64,000 nucleotides of DNA from contig NZ_JANAVF010000024.1 in the NCBI RefSeq assembly GCF_024213195.1, positions 58,187 to 122,186 of the forward strand, in the 5' to 3' direction. Every line of letters begins with the position of its first letter. The first letter of the stretch is position 1. The position numbers were made by a program, and so were the translations under genes. Source of the DNA: Streptomyces sp. TBY4. Lineage in GTDB: Bacteria > Actinomycetota > Actinomycetes > Streptomycetales > Streptomycetaceae. This document shows positions 1 through 9,160 of this stretch, piece by piece. The notes under the pieces were generated by a model. The model did not search any database and was not told where the DNA came from. It saw only the letters and a list, made by a program, of their open reading frames with translations.

Positions 1-194
1 TCGAGGGGATGCCGGGCTGGTTCCAGCCCATCGCGGAGTACCAGCCCTTCACCCCCGCCATCGAGACCCTGCGCGGGCTGCTGCTCGGCACCGAGATCGG
101 CCACAACGGATGGATCGCGGTCGCCTGGTGCGTGGGCCTCGCGGTGCTCGGCTACTTCTGGTCGGCCTCGAAGTTCAACGGCGACCCGAAGTAA
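1..194 (+). CDS. ABC transporter permease, DrrB-like, C-terminal part only
   Basis: Open frame running in from the left edge and stopping at TAA 192-194; only about 63 residues are in the window. They match the last 60 residues of the complete DrrB-type permease at 13600-14385 (both contain GWFQPIAEYQPFTPAIETLR and end in DPK), so this is the C-terminal end of an ABC-2 exporter permease with its last membrane segment (about WIAVAWCVGLAVLGYFW). A 66-bp stretch (36-101) is identical at DNA level to 14227-14292, pointing to a recent duplication or gene conversion. The 5' part and its ATPase partner lie outside the window. Confidence 0.85.
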   Translation, partial: EGMPGWFQPIAEYQPFTPAIETLRGLLLGTEIGHNGWIAVAWCVGLAVLGYFWSASKFNGDPK

Positions 195-239
195 CCGCCG
201 TGACACCGCGGGCCACTCCCCGCACCCCCACTCCGCCCC

Positions 240-285
240 GAGGCGGCGTACCCCCCGACCACCTGTCGGAGTACGCCGCCTCTTT
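240..285 (+). terminator. Hairpin terminator after the ABC permease
   Basis: Perfect 12-bp inverted repeat GAGGCGGCGTAC (240-251) and GTACGCCGCCTC (271-282) followed by TTT, 45 bp after the permease stop. Confidence 0.75.
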
Positions 286-344
286 CGTGTGCGGAGGCCT
301 TGTGGCGCGGCTGCGGCGAGAGTTCCTAGGATGGCGGCCGGGGC

Positions 345-419
345 GGAGCCGTAGCGCAGAGGTCGTCGCGCGCGGTCTCCAAAATCGCGAGGACGCCGGT
401 TCGAATCCGGTCGGCTCTG
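345..419 (+). tRNA. tRNA-Trp (anticodon CCA), atypical
   Basis: Cloverleaf folded by eye: acceptor GGAGCCG (345-351) with CGGCTCT (412-418; first pair G-U), D-stem GCGC (354-357)/GCGC (368-371), anticodon stem GCGGT (372-376)/ATCGC (384-388) with loop CTCCAAA (377-383; anticodon CCA at 379-381), T-arm GCCGG-TTCGAAT-CCGGT (395-411), discriminator G419; no encoded CCA. Oddities: there is no unpaired base between the D and anticodon stems and the variable loop is 6 nt. C371 can pair with either G354 or G389. It may be an accessory tRNA-Trp or a decayed, mobile-element-associated copy. Confidence 0.75.
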
Positions 420-841
420 TCCTTCCGCCGTATCGGGCGTGACACCCGTGTTCCGGACCGCACGTGGATTCGTGCGCGAACCGGCATGGGCCAGCCCGAT
501 TGGACCCCGGCCACAGAAGGTGCGCCCCGACGAGGCCCGTCACCGCGGTCACCGGCGATGACGGATTCGCTCAGCCCCGGCCGGTGTCAGCCACGCTGCT
601 GCTTGCCTCCGCCGCAACCACCGTGATCGTGAGCCGAGGTCGAGGCGGCAGACCCACCTGGGAGCGCTGGAGCGGAGCGACAGGGCGAGCAGCCGCCCGC
701 CGGGGGGCGTAGCCCCGGCCGGCTGCCGGGCCGGGACCCGGCGGACATCAGCCCGAGGCAGCCAGTGGGTGGGCACGGCCTTTCCATGCATGAAGAGCAC
801 GCAGCCTCTACGCGTTCTTGACCTGCGGAAACGCCGGGTGC
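420..841. other. Gene-free stretch between tRNA and repeat array
   Basis: About 420 bp with no reading frame that I can support; codon-position bias is inconsistent and no ribosome binding site precedes any start. I see only short GC-rich inverted repeats around 700-745. Its place between a tRNA gene and plasmid-like genes suits degenerate mobile-element DNA (inference). Confidence 0.4.
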
Positions 842-927
842 AACCCGATCCTGGGACTGGGAAACCCGTTCCTGGGGTCTAGTAACCCGTTCCTGGGATC
901 GGGTCAACCCGGTCCCAGGAACGGGTT
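842..927. repeat. Iteron-like array, AACCCGTTCCTGGG
   Basis: A 14-bp unit AACCC-GnTCCTGGG occurs at 842-855, 863-876 and 884-897 (start-to-start 21 bp, two helical turns) and again in inverse orientation as CCCAGGAACGGGTT at 914-927; a fourth partial direct copy starts at 906, making 906-927 nearly palindromic. Direct repeats phased on two turns next to small winged-helix genes are typical of plasmid iterons or cooperative repressor operators. Which of the two applies cannot be told by eye. Confidence 0.75.
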
Positions 928-1030
928 GCTTAGCCATGTGCACATATTTCCTGAGGGCTCGCCTTCGCGGCTCGGTTGATTAGCAATGAGTCAAGGCTGC
1001 CCTGTTCGAGGGGAGGGTCGATTAGCTATG
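926..1030. repeat. Three-copy TTAGCnATG motif
   Basis: The motif (C/A)TTAGCnATG occurs three times in direct orientation: TTAGC at 930-934, 980-984 and 1022-1026, each followed one base later by ATG, in the 110 bp between the iteron-like array and the first winged-helix gene. It could be a second protein-binding site family or decayed repeats. The local AT content is higher than in the surroundings, as expected of an origin or promoter. Confidence 0.45.
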
Positions 1031-1110
1031 CGGTAATGTGCATTCTGCTAACTGCGCTGACTTGGAAGCAGGTCACCTGGCGCGTGGCTGAGGGATGGGG
1101 CGGTTCACAC

Positions 1111-1599
1111 ATGGCACAGTCGGCGCGGAGCAAGATCCTCGCCCTCGTCGATCCGGACACGGGTGTCGTGGAGGAGGTCCCCCGTGCTCCGTACGCCTTC
1201 GACGGACCTCACATCAACGTCGGGATCCGCCGCGGCCGCCAGCTTGCCTCGGCCGACTCGGGCCTGAGTGACCGTGAGTTCCGGGTGCTGGTCTGGTACT
1301 GGTTCGCGACGGAGGAACGCCAGGGGCCTGTCCAGATGACCGGTGTAGCGGTTGCGGCCGAACTCGGCATGAGTCCTGACGCTCTCTCCAAGACCATCAA
1401 GATCCTCAAGGGTGCTCGTCTGCTGGTCGAGTCCGGGGGGATCGGCCGTACGACGTTCTACCGAACGACCCCGTACCTTGCGTTCATCGGAACGGGCTTC
1501 GAACATCGTGAGGCGGTTTCCGACTGGAACCCTCCGGAGATGCGCATCCCGAAGCCGAGCGACCGCCGAGCGAGGAAGACCAAGGGAGACGCGTCATGA
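1111..1599 (+). CDS. Small winged-helix protein, plasmid replication/partition-like
   Basis: 162 residues from ATG 1111. The centre (about residues 45-110) has a helix-turn-helix/winged-helix pattern: GLSDREFRVLVWYWFATEE, then VAAELGMSPDALSKTIKILK as the recognition helix-turn-helix, then a wing ending in FYRTTPYLAF. The basic C-terminus is RRARKTKG. This resembles MarR/RepL-like winged helices found on actinomycete plasmids and integrative elements, but I cannot name the family. It is translationally coupled to the next gene (ATGA at 1596-1599), also a winged helix, and lies 180 bp downstream of the iteron-like array. Codon bias is weaker than in flanking chromosomal genes, suggesting acquired DNA. 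Function as replication initiator or transcriptional repressor is inference. Confidence 0.7.
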   Translation: MAQSARSKILALVDPDTGVVEEVPRAPYAFDGPHINVGIRRGRQLASADSGLSDREFRVLVWYWFATEERQGPVQMTGVAVAAELGMSPDALSKTIKILKGARLLVESGGIGRTTFYRTTPYLAFIGTGFEHREAVSDWNPPEMRIPKPSDRRARKTKGDAS

Positions 1600-1919
1600 A
1601 GGTCCACGGCAGCGAGGACGTGCTGTACGTCCTCAAGCGCACGGGGCGCGTCCTGAACCCGAACCAGCGGATCGTCGTCATGCTGTACGCGGCTGCGGAC
1701 CAGCGGCCGGACGGGTCGGTCTGGATCAAAGCCACCGAACTCGCCGAGACCGCGGGGATGAGCGCCCCGGTCTTCTCCCGGACCCGCAAGGAGCTCGAGG
1801 CGCTCGGGTGGCTAGAAGAGGTGGACAGCGTCGGCCCGGTAAAGGTCTTCCGACTGACGCAGACGATAGACGCCGAGCGCGACCAGTCGGCCGTGCGCCT
1901 GCGGGTCGTCAACAGCTAA
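1596..1919 (+). CDS. Small winged-helix protein, partner of the preceding gene
   Basis: 107 residues, ATG 1596 overlapping the upstream stop by 4 bp. The order is an N-terminal helix (LNPNQRIVVMLYAAADQRPDGSVWI), a helix-turn-helix (ATELAETAGMSAPVFSRTRKELEAL), and a wing (GWLEEVDSVGPVKVFRLT). It has the same architecture as the 1111-1599 product although sequence identity looks low, so the two may form a heterodimer or act in tandem. No enzymatic motif. No transposase, relaxase or integrase gene lies nearby, so any mobile element is incomplete in this window. Confidence 0.7.
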   Translation: MKVHGSEDVLYVLKRTGRVLNPNQRIVVMLYAAADQRPDGSVWIKATELAETAGMSAPVFSRTRKELEALGWLEEVDSVGPVKVFRLTQTIDAERDQSAVRLRVVNS

Positions 1920-2069
1920 GACCACCAGGCCCGCCCCCTCCGACCGGCCGCCGGCTCGGCGACCCCATCAGATGTCGCGCCCGGACGCCGGGCAGCATCG
2001 GTCCCGCCCGTTGGGTCGTCCCGGCTGCTCGGTCGGACCGGTATCCGACTCGTCCTGGAGGGGCTGCGC

Positions 2070-3158
2070 TCAGTGGTTCCAGTGGGCCGCCGTCTTCAGG
2101 AGGCGGTCGTTGGCGTCGGGGGTGCCGATCGTGATGCGGACGCCTTCCTCGGCGAAGGGGCGGACCATCAGGCCGGCTGCTTCGCAGGCGTCTGCGAAGT
2201 AGGCGGTGCGGGGGCCCAGGCGGAGCCAGACGAAGTTGGCGTGGCTGTCGGGGACCTCGTAGCCCTCTGCGCGCAGGGCCGCGCTGACGCGGTCGCGTTC
2301 CGCGACCAGGTCGGCCACGCGTTCGCGGAGTTCCTCCGTGGCGCGGAGGGAGGCCAGGGCGGCGGCCTGGGCGGGGCCGCTGACGCCTAGGGGGACGGAG
2401 CAGGCGCGCAGGGCGGCCGTGACCCGGGGGTGGGCCACCGCGTAGCCGACGCGGAGGGCGGCCAGACCGTAGGCCTTGGAGAAGGTGCGCAGGACGGCGA
2501 CGTTGGGGCGGTCGCGGTAGAGGTCGATGCCGTCCGGGATGTCTTCGGCGGCGTCCACCACGAACTCGCGGTAGGCCTCGTCTATGACGATCAGGATGTG
2601 CGGGGGTATGCGGTTCAGGAAGCGTTCCAGTTCGGCGCGGCGGACGGCCGTGCCGGTCGGGTTGTTCGGGTTGCAGACGAAGATCAGGCGGGTGCGGTCG
2701 GTGACCGCGTCGGCCAGTGCGTCCAGGTCGTGGGTCTCGTCGCGCAGCGGGACCTGGACGGAGGTCGCCCCGGCGGCCCAGGCCAGCAGCGGGTACGCCT
2801 CGAAGGAGCGCCAGGCGAAGACGACTTCGTCGCCCGGGCCCGCGGCCGCCGCGACCAGGTGCTGGGTGATGCCGACCGAGCCGGTGCCCAGCACCAGGTG
2901 GTCGGCGGGTACGCCGAGGCGCCCGGAGAGTTCCGCGATGAGCTCGGCCGCGCTGGGGTCGGGGTACCGGTTGAGGCGGCCCAGCCAGGTCTCGACCGCG
3001 GCGATCACCGAGGGGAGCGGCGGGTACGGGTTCTCGTTCGAGGAGAGCTTGTCGACGAACTCGTCGCGGGCCGCGCGGCCCGGCACGTAGGCGGGGAGCG
3101 TCGAGACGTCGGCGCGGAGGAGGGGGAGGGGAGAGTCGGGGAGGACCGGATCGGGCAT
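2070..3158 (-). CDS. HisC-like PLP aminotransferase (histidinol-phosphate/aromatic type)
   Basis: 362 residues; ATG at 3156-3158 chosen because AAGGA precedes it by 7 bp and the protein begins as family members do. Fold type I aminotransferase: SSNENPYPPLPSV (substrate/PLP clamp), GTGSVGITQHL, CNPNNPTGT, DEAYREFV, the PLP lysine in TFSKAYGLAALRVGY, and the C-terminal arginine in GVRITIG. Length matches HisC and PhhC/Pat-type aromatic aminotransferases. Not in a his operon, so it is more likely the second, aromatic-preferring paralogue (phenylalanine aminotransferase) that Streptomyces carry; substrate is uncertain. Followed on the same strand by no close gene. Confidence 0.88.
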   Translation of the reverse strand: MPDPVLPDSPLPLLRADVSTLPAYVPGRAARDEFVDKLSSNENPYPPLPSVIAAVETWLGRLNRYPDPSAAELIAELSGRLGVPADHLVLGTGSVGITQHLVAAAAGPGDEVVFAWRSFEAYPLLAWAAGATSVQVPLRDETHDLDALADAVTDRTRLIFVCNPNNPTGTAVRRAELERFLNRIPPHILIVIDEAYREFVVDAAEDIPDGIDLYRDRPNVAVLRTFSKAYGLAALRVGYAVAHPRVTAALRACSVPLGVSGPAQAAALASLRATEELRERVADLVAERDRVSAALRAEGYEVPDSHANFVWLRLGPRTAYFADACEAAGLMVRPFAEEGVRITIGTPDANDRLLKTAAHWNH

Positions 3159-3203
3159 GGCGCAGTCCTTAGGCGGGGGAGGGGAGCCGGGCGGGGAGTA
3201 CAA

Positions 3204-3249
3204 CACCGTCCGGTCGCGCCGACGGGGGAGGCGGCACGACCGGACGGTG
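3204..3249 (-). terminator. Inverted repeat downstream of the PNPOx-fold gene
   Basis: CACCGTCCGGTCG (3204-3216) and CGACCGGACGGTG (3237-3249), a perfect 13-bp stem, lie 45 bp past the stop of the 3295-4209 minus-strand gene and before the aminotransferase gene, so the two are probably separate transcripts. Confidence 0.65.
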
Positions 3250-3294
3250 ACCGGGGAGACGGGAAGAGGGGGGCGGCGCGGGAGCCGCGGGGGT

Positions 3295-4209
3295 TCAGCC
3301 CCGCGCCGGTGCCGGCGGGTTGTAGGGCGAGGGACCGCCGAACGCCCAGCGCAGCCGGGTCGCCCCGTCGATCTGCACCACACGCTCGATGTCGAACTCG
3401 CACATCCGCAGGGCTCCGGGCACGTCGGCCCGGTCCCCCTCGGCCCAGTTGATCCGAGCCTTGCCCGTCAGTTGCAGGGTGTGGCCGGACTCCCAGTCCA
3501 GGAAGAGCAGTCCGCAGTTCTCGTTGAGCTGCAGATTGCCCAGGGTCATGTAGAAGGAATTGCCGAAGTAGTCGGGCCATACGAGCCTGCGCGGTCCCGC
3601 CACCGTGACGAAACCGGGGTCGCCGCCGCGGTGCGAGGAGTCCGCGCCGTAGCCGTCGGCCCGACTGGCGATGAAGAAGGTGTCCGCCCCGCGGATCCAC
3701 TTCTCCTGCTCGGGCGTCAGCGCGTCGCCGTCCCGGGTCTCCCGGGGGCCGGAGGCAGGGCCGTCCGCGACCGGGACCCGTACCTGCAGGTACTTGGGGC
3801 AGTTGCCCAGCACCTGCTCGGTGCGGATGTGGAGGGAATCGCCTTCGCGCCGCGCCACGCCGTTGATCCGGATCCGGGTCGTCGTGTGCGGTTCGAGGGC
3901 GAGCAGCCCGATGTCGGCCGTCTCGGCGAAGGCCTCGGCGAGCGGATCGCCCGGGACGGGCAGGGAGGACAGCGTGATCGTGCGCCGGCTCGTGGGCAGG
4001 GCGAAGCCGGGGTCGCCCGTGACCAGCGAGGACCACATGGCGCCCGTGGCGTCGGCGCCGCCCAGGAAGAGCATGCGCTGGCGCATCAGGTACTGGTCGA
4101 AGCCGGGCTGGATCACGTCGTCGAACATCGGCGAACCCCAGCCGGGACCGCCTTCGCCGGCCTGCTTCTGGACGGCCTGTTCACCCTCGTGATGGGGGGT
4201 CTTGATCAC
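3295..4209 (-). CDS. Pyridoxamine 5'-phosphate oxidase-fold (split-barrel flavin/F420) protein
   Basis: 304 residues. Split-barrel features: QYLMRQRMLFLGGADATGAMWSSLVTG near residue 40, TLGNLQLNENCGLLFLDWESG and LTGKARI in the C-terminal half, which match the PNPOx-like superfamily that binds FMN or F420. The central part (EQVLGNCPKYLQVR) matches the 'pyridoxamine 5'-phosphate oxidase family' proteins of about 300 residues that contain two half-barrels. Role unknown; such proteins often reduce or oxidise small organics. Ends 45 bp before a perfect inverted repeat, and its start lies 49 bp after the gap gene stop on the same strand, so co-transcription with gap is possible. Confidence 0.75.
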   Translation of the reverse strand: MIKTPHHEGEQAVQKQAGEGGPGWGSPMFDDVIQPGFDQYLMRQRMLFLGGADATGAMWSSLVTGDPGFALPTSRRTITLSSLPVPGDPLAEAFAETADIGLLALEPHTTTRIRINGVARREGDSLHIRTEQVLGNCPKYLQVRVPVADGPASGPRETRDGDALTPEQEKWIRGADTFFIASRADGYGADSSHRGGDPGFVTVAGPRRLVWPDYFGNSFYMTLGNLQLNENCGLLFLDWESGHTLQLTGKARINWAEGDRADVPGALRMCEFDIERVVQIDGATRLRWAFGGPSPYNPPAPARG

Positions 4210-4258
4210 GGGAATCGGGATCCTCCGGTCGGGACGGGCGCCGGTCAGCCGACGACGG

Positions 4259-5266
<1,008 letters not shown>

Positions 5267-5526
5267 GTGATACCCCTCGTTCGGAAACTACATCCATGAC
5301 CGCACGTGAAGCCGCGTTGTCCGGCCAGCACTCGCCATCAACTGTACCGGCTGAAGTCAGGAGCGCCTTATGTAAATGCGCCTGTTCCTGGCCTGTTTGC
5401 GCACGAAAGCCGAGGTTGGGCCCGGTACATCGAAACATCTGATCGCGCGTGAGTACGTGCATGCAGGTATGTTTTTATGGGTCTGCCTGTCACGATGACA
5501 TGACGCTTCCCGGAGCGAGGAGACCG

Positions 5527-6495
5527 ATGGACATGCTGCGCCTTCGCGGGCCGAGCACATTCGTGCCGGACCGCAGTCCACCGCTCGCCCCGCCCGCTGC
5601 CCCGCTCGCCGCGGGTACGACGGCACGGGTCATCCGGGCGCACGGCGAGTCCGTGTACGGGACCGCCGTCCGCCGCGAGTTCGGGGACGTCACCATCTCC
5701 CTCGTCACCGGGGAGGCCCACGAGGCCGTACGCCCCGGCCGCCACATCCGCCCCGACCCCTCCGAGTCCCTGCGGGTGTTCCGGGTGCTGGCCGGCGAGA
5801 TCCACGTCCACCAGGACGGCCGCCGGGGCCAGGCGAGCGGCCCGCAGATCATCTGCTGCGACACCAGCCGGCCGTACCGCCTCCTGCTGCCCCGGCCCTT
5901 CCGCCTGGTCGAGGTCCAGCTGCCGCACCGGCACCTCGGCATGTCGGCCGGCGACACCGCGAAGCTCACCGCCACCGGCTGGTGCGGGCGGATGGGCGCG
6001 GGAGCCCTGCTCTCCCAGCTCCTCGCCGGACTCCACGACCACGGCACCGAGATCCACTCCGCCGTGGACCGGGTCGGCGCCACCGTGGCGGGCCTGACCG
6101 CGGCCGTCCTCGCCGACCGGCTGCGCCACGTCGCCGCCGAGGACGAGGTGGCCCGGCACGACCTCATGCTCGGCATCCAGGCGTACATCCGCGCACGGCT
6201 TTCCGACCCCGACCTCACCCCGCAGGCGGTCGCCGAGCACCACAACATCTCGCTGCGCTACCTCCAGCGGATCTTCCAGGAGCACGGGACCAGCCCGGCC
6301 CGGTGGATCCGCGACGAACGCCTCGCCCGCTGCCGGTCGGAGCTGCGCGACCCGCGGCTCGAACACCTCCCCGTCGGGGTGATCGGCGAACGGTCCGGCC
6401 TGTACCAGGCCTCGCACTTCAGCCGGCTCTTCCGCGACCGGTACGGACTCACGCCGCGCGGCTACCGGACCATGCGCGAGTCCGTGCCCACGTAG
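5527..6495 (+). CDS. AraC-family regulator with cupin-like AraC_binding N-domain
   Basis: 322 residues from ATG 5527, preceded by GCGAGGAG. Residues about 30-200 resemble the AraC-ligand-binding cupin of the 'AraC_binding_2' type (VSLVTGEAHEAVRPG..., ICCDTSRPYRLL). The C-terminal about 100 residues contain two helix-turn-helices: LTPQAVAEHHNISLRYLQRIF and VGVIGERSGLYQASHFSRLF, ending in the family signature FRDRYGLTPRGYR. Probably controls the methyltransferase/ligase pair that follows on the same strand (100 bp downstream) and perhaps itself. The inducer is unknown. Confidence 0.88.
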   Translation: MDMLRLRGPSTFVPDRSPPLAPPAAPLAAGTTARVIRAHGESVYGTAVRREFGDVTISLVTGEAHEAVRPGRHIRPDPSESLRVFRVLAGEIHVHQDGRRGQASGPQIICCDTSRPYRLLLPRPFRLVEVQLPHRHLGMSAGDTAKLTATGWCGRMGAGALLSQLLAGLHDHGTEIHSAVDRVGATVAGLTAAVLADRLRHVAAEDEVARHDLMLGIQAYIRARLSDPDLTPQAVAEHHNISLRYLQRIFQEHGTSPARWIRDERLARCRSELRDPRLEHLPVGVIGERSGLYQASHFSRLFRDRYGLTPRGYRTMRESVPT

Positions 6496-6596
6496 GGGAG
6501 GACCCGCAGACCGGCACCGGGCACCGCGGACCACCGGCGGGCACCGCAGACCACCGGCGGGCACTGACGACCGACCAGCACTGACATCCGAGGAGG

Positions 6597-7406
6597 ATGA
6601 CGGATTTGACCGGCACGAGCTTCGAATTCCCCGGTGAGTACTACGAGATCATGCGGAAGGACTTCCGCAACCTCGACGCCGAGACGGAGTTCCTCGCGTC
6701 CCTGCTCCCCGAGGCGGGCACCGTACTCGACCTGGGCTGCGGCACCGGCTCCAACCTGCGCGCCCTGCGCGGGCGCGGCCACCGCGGCACCGGCGTCGAC
6801 CAGAGCGCCGCGTTCCTGGAGTACGCGCGCGCCGCCGGCGACGAGGACATCTCCTACGTGGAGGCCCGCGCCGAGGAGTACCGCACCGACGAGCGCTACG
6901 ACCTCGTGTACAGCCTCTTCATGACCCTGAACTACCTGGAGCGCGACCGGCTCCCGGCCGTCCTGCGGTCCGTCCGCGAGCTGCTGAACCCCGGCGGGCA
7001 GGTCGTCCTGGAATTCGGCCACCTGCTGAACTTCGTCGACTCCTTCCAGCCCAACAGCGTCGGCCACCACCGCCGCGACGGGGTCCTCATCACCCGCCTC
7101 GCCCGCCAGTTCATCAACGCGCACGCCGCGAACTGGCGCAACGAGGAGACCCTGCTGGTCCGCACCCCGGACGGCACGGTCGCCATGTACGACAACTTCT
7201 TCGACCAGGCCGTCCTGACCGGGCCCGAGGTCCGCGAACTGCTGGCGGCTGCGGGGCTGACCATCACGGCCGAGTACGGCGGCTTCCGCAAGGAGCCCGC
7301 GCCCTTCCACGGCCGGGGCCCGCTCGTCATCGTGGCCACGGCGACCGACACGACCCCCGCTGACACCGCGTCCGACACCGCTCAGCAAGAGGAGAACCAG
7401 GCATGA
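6597..7406 (+). CDS. SAM-dependent class I methyltransferase
   Basis: 269 residues. SAM-binding motif I VLDLGCGTGSNLRALRGRGH, motif II GVDQSAAFLEYAR, post-I acidic DLVYSLFMTLNYL and motif III LLNPGGQVVLEFGH give a complete Rossmann methyltransferase. AGGAGG (6591-6596) abuts ATG 6597 with no spacing, so the in-frame TTG at 6606 (9-nt spacing) may be the real start. Overlaps the next gene by 4 bp (ATGA at 7403-7406), so the methyltransferase and the acyl-AMP ligase are translated together and likely share a pathway. Substrate unknown; N- or O-methylation of a small acid or amine is a guess. Confidence 0.85.
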   Translation: MTDLTGTSFEFPGEYYEIMRKDFRNLDAETEFLASLLPEAGTVLDLGCGTGSNLRALRGRGHRGTGVDQSAAFLEYARAAGDEDISYVEARAEEYRTDERYDLVYSLFMTLNYLERDRLPAVLRSVRELLNPGGQVVLEFGHLLNFVDSFQPNSVGHHRRDGVLITRLARQFINAHAANWRNEETLLVRTPDGTVAMYDNFFDQAVLTGPEVRELLAAAGLTITAEYGGFRKEPAPFHGRGPLVIVATATDTTPADTASDTAQQEENQA

Positions 7407-9073
7407 CCGGCACCGGCATTTCGCTGCTCGACGGCGGGCCCGCCCCCGAAACCGGCGTCGCGCACCTCGGCGCCGCCCTCGTCCGCGCCGTCGCCGAGGG
7501 CGGGGCCGACGGCCGCGGGGTGACGTACATCCGCGCCGACGGCACGGAGGTCCACCAGAGCTACGCCGAGCTCCTCGACGGCGCCTCGCGCGTCCTGGCC
7601 GGCCTGCGCGCCGCCGGCGCCGTGGCCGGAGAGAAGATCATCCTGCAGTCGGCCGACGACGCCGACCTCCTCGCCGGCTTCTGGGGCTGCGTCCTCGGCG
7701 GCTTCCTCCCGCTTCCCGTCAGCGCCGACGCCGTCAACGGCCCCGGCCTGCTGGAGCGCGTATGGGCCGGCTACGGCCGCCCCCGCGTCCTGACCGGCAC
7801 CGGCCAGGAGATCGCGCCCGCCGTCACCGCCGACTCCGCCTGGACCGCCGCGCACCTCGGCGACGTGGCGGGCCTGCGCACCGCCCACGCGGCGGACCTC
7901 GCCTGGCACGAGCCGGACGCCGCGGACCCGGCCGTCCTGCTGCTCACCTCCGGCAGCACCGGCGTGCCCAAGGCCGTCAGCCTCACCCACCGCAACATCC
8001 TCACGCGCAGCGCGGCCACCTCCCGCGTGAACAAGCTCGACGCGGACACCCGCACCTTCAACTGGATGCCGCTGGACCACATCGGCGGGCTGATCATGTT
8101 CCACGCGCGCGACGTCTTCCTCGGCGCCGCCCAGGTCCACGCCAAGATCCAGTGGGTGCTCGAGGACCCGCTGCGCTGGCTCGACGCCGTCTCCGCCCAC
8201 CGGGCCGACACCACCTGGGCGCCCAACTTCGCCTTCGTGCTCGTCAACGACCAGGCCGGCCGCTTCGAGGGCCGCGGCTGGGACCTGTCCCCGCTGCGCT
8301 ACATCATGAACGGCGGCGAGGCCGTCCGCTCCGGCGTCGTCCGCCGCTTCCTGGACCTCCTGGCCCCCTACGGGCTGCCCGCGACCGCCATGTTCCCCGG
8401 CTGGGGCATGTCCGAGACCACGGCCGGCGTGGCCGACTGCCAGTTCACCGAGGCCGCCGCCGGCGACGACCGGTACGTGCCCGTCGGCCGCCCGCAGCCC
8501 GGCACCCGCATCCGGGTCGTCGACGAGCACGGCACCCTCGTGCCGTGGGGCGTCACCGGCCGCCTCCAGGTCACCGGCTCGACCATCACCTCCGGGTACC
8601 ACGACAACCCCGTGCAGAACCGGCAGTCCTTCACGGAGGACGGCTGGTTCAAGACCGGCGACCTGGCGTACGTGGAGAACGGCATCCTCACCGTCACCGG
8701 CCGCACCGACGACGTCATCCAGCTCGGTGAGATCGCCTACCACGGCCACGAGATCGAGGCCGCCGTCGAGGAACTCGACTTCATCGAGCCCTCGTACACC
8801 GTCGCCTCCCTCGTCACCGCTGAGCCCGGCGGACCCGAGGAGCTGGCGGTCTTCTTCAGCCCGCGCGCCGGCACCCTCACCATCACCGGGGAACAGGGCG
8901 AGCGGATCCGCGAGCGGGTCCGCGAGCGGCTGGGCGTCGACGTACCGCACCTGCTGCCCGTGGACCGCTCCGAGATCCCCAAGACCGGCATCGGCAAGCT
9001 CCGCCGCGCCCAGCTCCGCAAGAGCTTCGAGGACGGCCTGGCCTCCGCCGTCCCGGCCGGCACCGCGGCCTGA
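7403..9073 (+). CDS. Acyl/aryl-AMP ligase (ANL superfamily, FAAL-like)
   Basis: 556 residues. ANL motifs in order: LLLTSGSTGVPKAVSLTHRN (A3 P-loop), MPLDHIGG, NGGEAV, FPGWGMSETTAG (A5), FKTGDLAY (A7), GRTDDVIQLGEIAYHGHEIE (A8) and the C-terminal catalytic lysine in PKTGIGKLRRAQL (A10). Activates a carboxylic acid as adenylate for transfer to CoA, a carrier protein or an amine. No carrier protein is encoded nearby; a stand-alone ligase plus methyltransferase suggests a small tailored acyl compound or a polyketide/NRP starter made elsewhere. GAGGAG precedes the ATG. Confidence 0.88.
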   Translation: MTGTGISLLDGGPAPETGVAHLGAALVRAVAEGGADGRGVTYIRADGTEVHQSYAELLDGASRVLAGLRAAGAVAGEKIILQSADDADLLAGFWGCVLGGFLPLPVSADAVNGPGLLERVWAGYGRPRVLTGTGQEIAPAVTADSAWTAAHLGDVAGLRTAHAADLAWHEPDAADPAVLLLTSGSTGVPKAVSLTHRNILTRSAATSRVNKLDADTRTFNWMPLDHIGGLIMFHARDVFLGAAQVHAKIQWVLEDPLRWLDAVSAHRADTTWAPNFAFVLVNDQAGRFEGRGWDLSPLRYIMNGGEAVRSGVVRRFLDLLAPYGLPATAMFPGWGMSETTAGVADCQFTEAAAGDDRYVPVGRPQPGTRIRVVDEHGTLVPWGVTGRLQVTGSTITSGYHDNPVQNRQSFTEDGWFKTGDLAYVENGILTVTGRTDDVIQLGEIAYHGHEIEAAVEELDFIEPSYTVASLVTAEPGGPEELAVFFSPRAGTLTITGEQGERIRERVRERLGVDVPHLLPVDRSEIPKTGIGKLRRAQLRKSFEDGLASAVPAGTAA

Positions 9074-9074
9074 C

Positions 9075-9131
9075 CGTACGGGTGGTGCGGCTCGGGCGGG
9101 CCGCCCCAGGGCCTGTCGCACCACCCGTACG
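9075..9131. promoter_or_regulatory. 15-bp perfect inverted repeat between ligase and tetR
   Basis: CGTACGGGTGGTGCG (9075-9089) and CGCACCACCCGTACG (9117-9131), 27-nt loop, starting 2 bp past the ligase stop and ending 30 bp before the TetR gene. It can serve as a terminator (no T-run) or, because a TetR gene follows, as its operator. Confidence 0.6.
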
Positions 9132-9160
9132 CCTCCATCCCCTACGCACGAGGAGCGCCC

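Noticed and set aside
842..927. CRISPR array
   Set aside because: Repeat unit is 14 bp with 7-bp spacers and one inverted copy; spacers are far too short and no cas genes are present.
464..943. Several overlapping short frames between the tRNA and the winged-helix genes
   Set aside because: No RBS, no codon-position bias and Arg/Pro/Gln-rich translations caused by the repeats.
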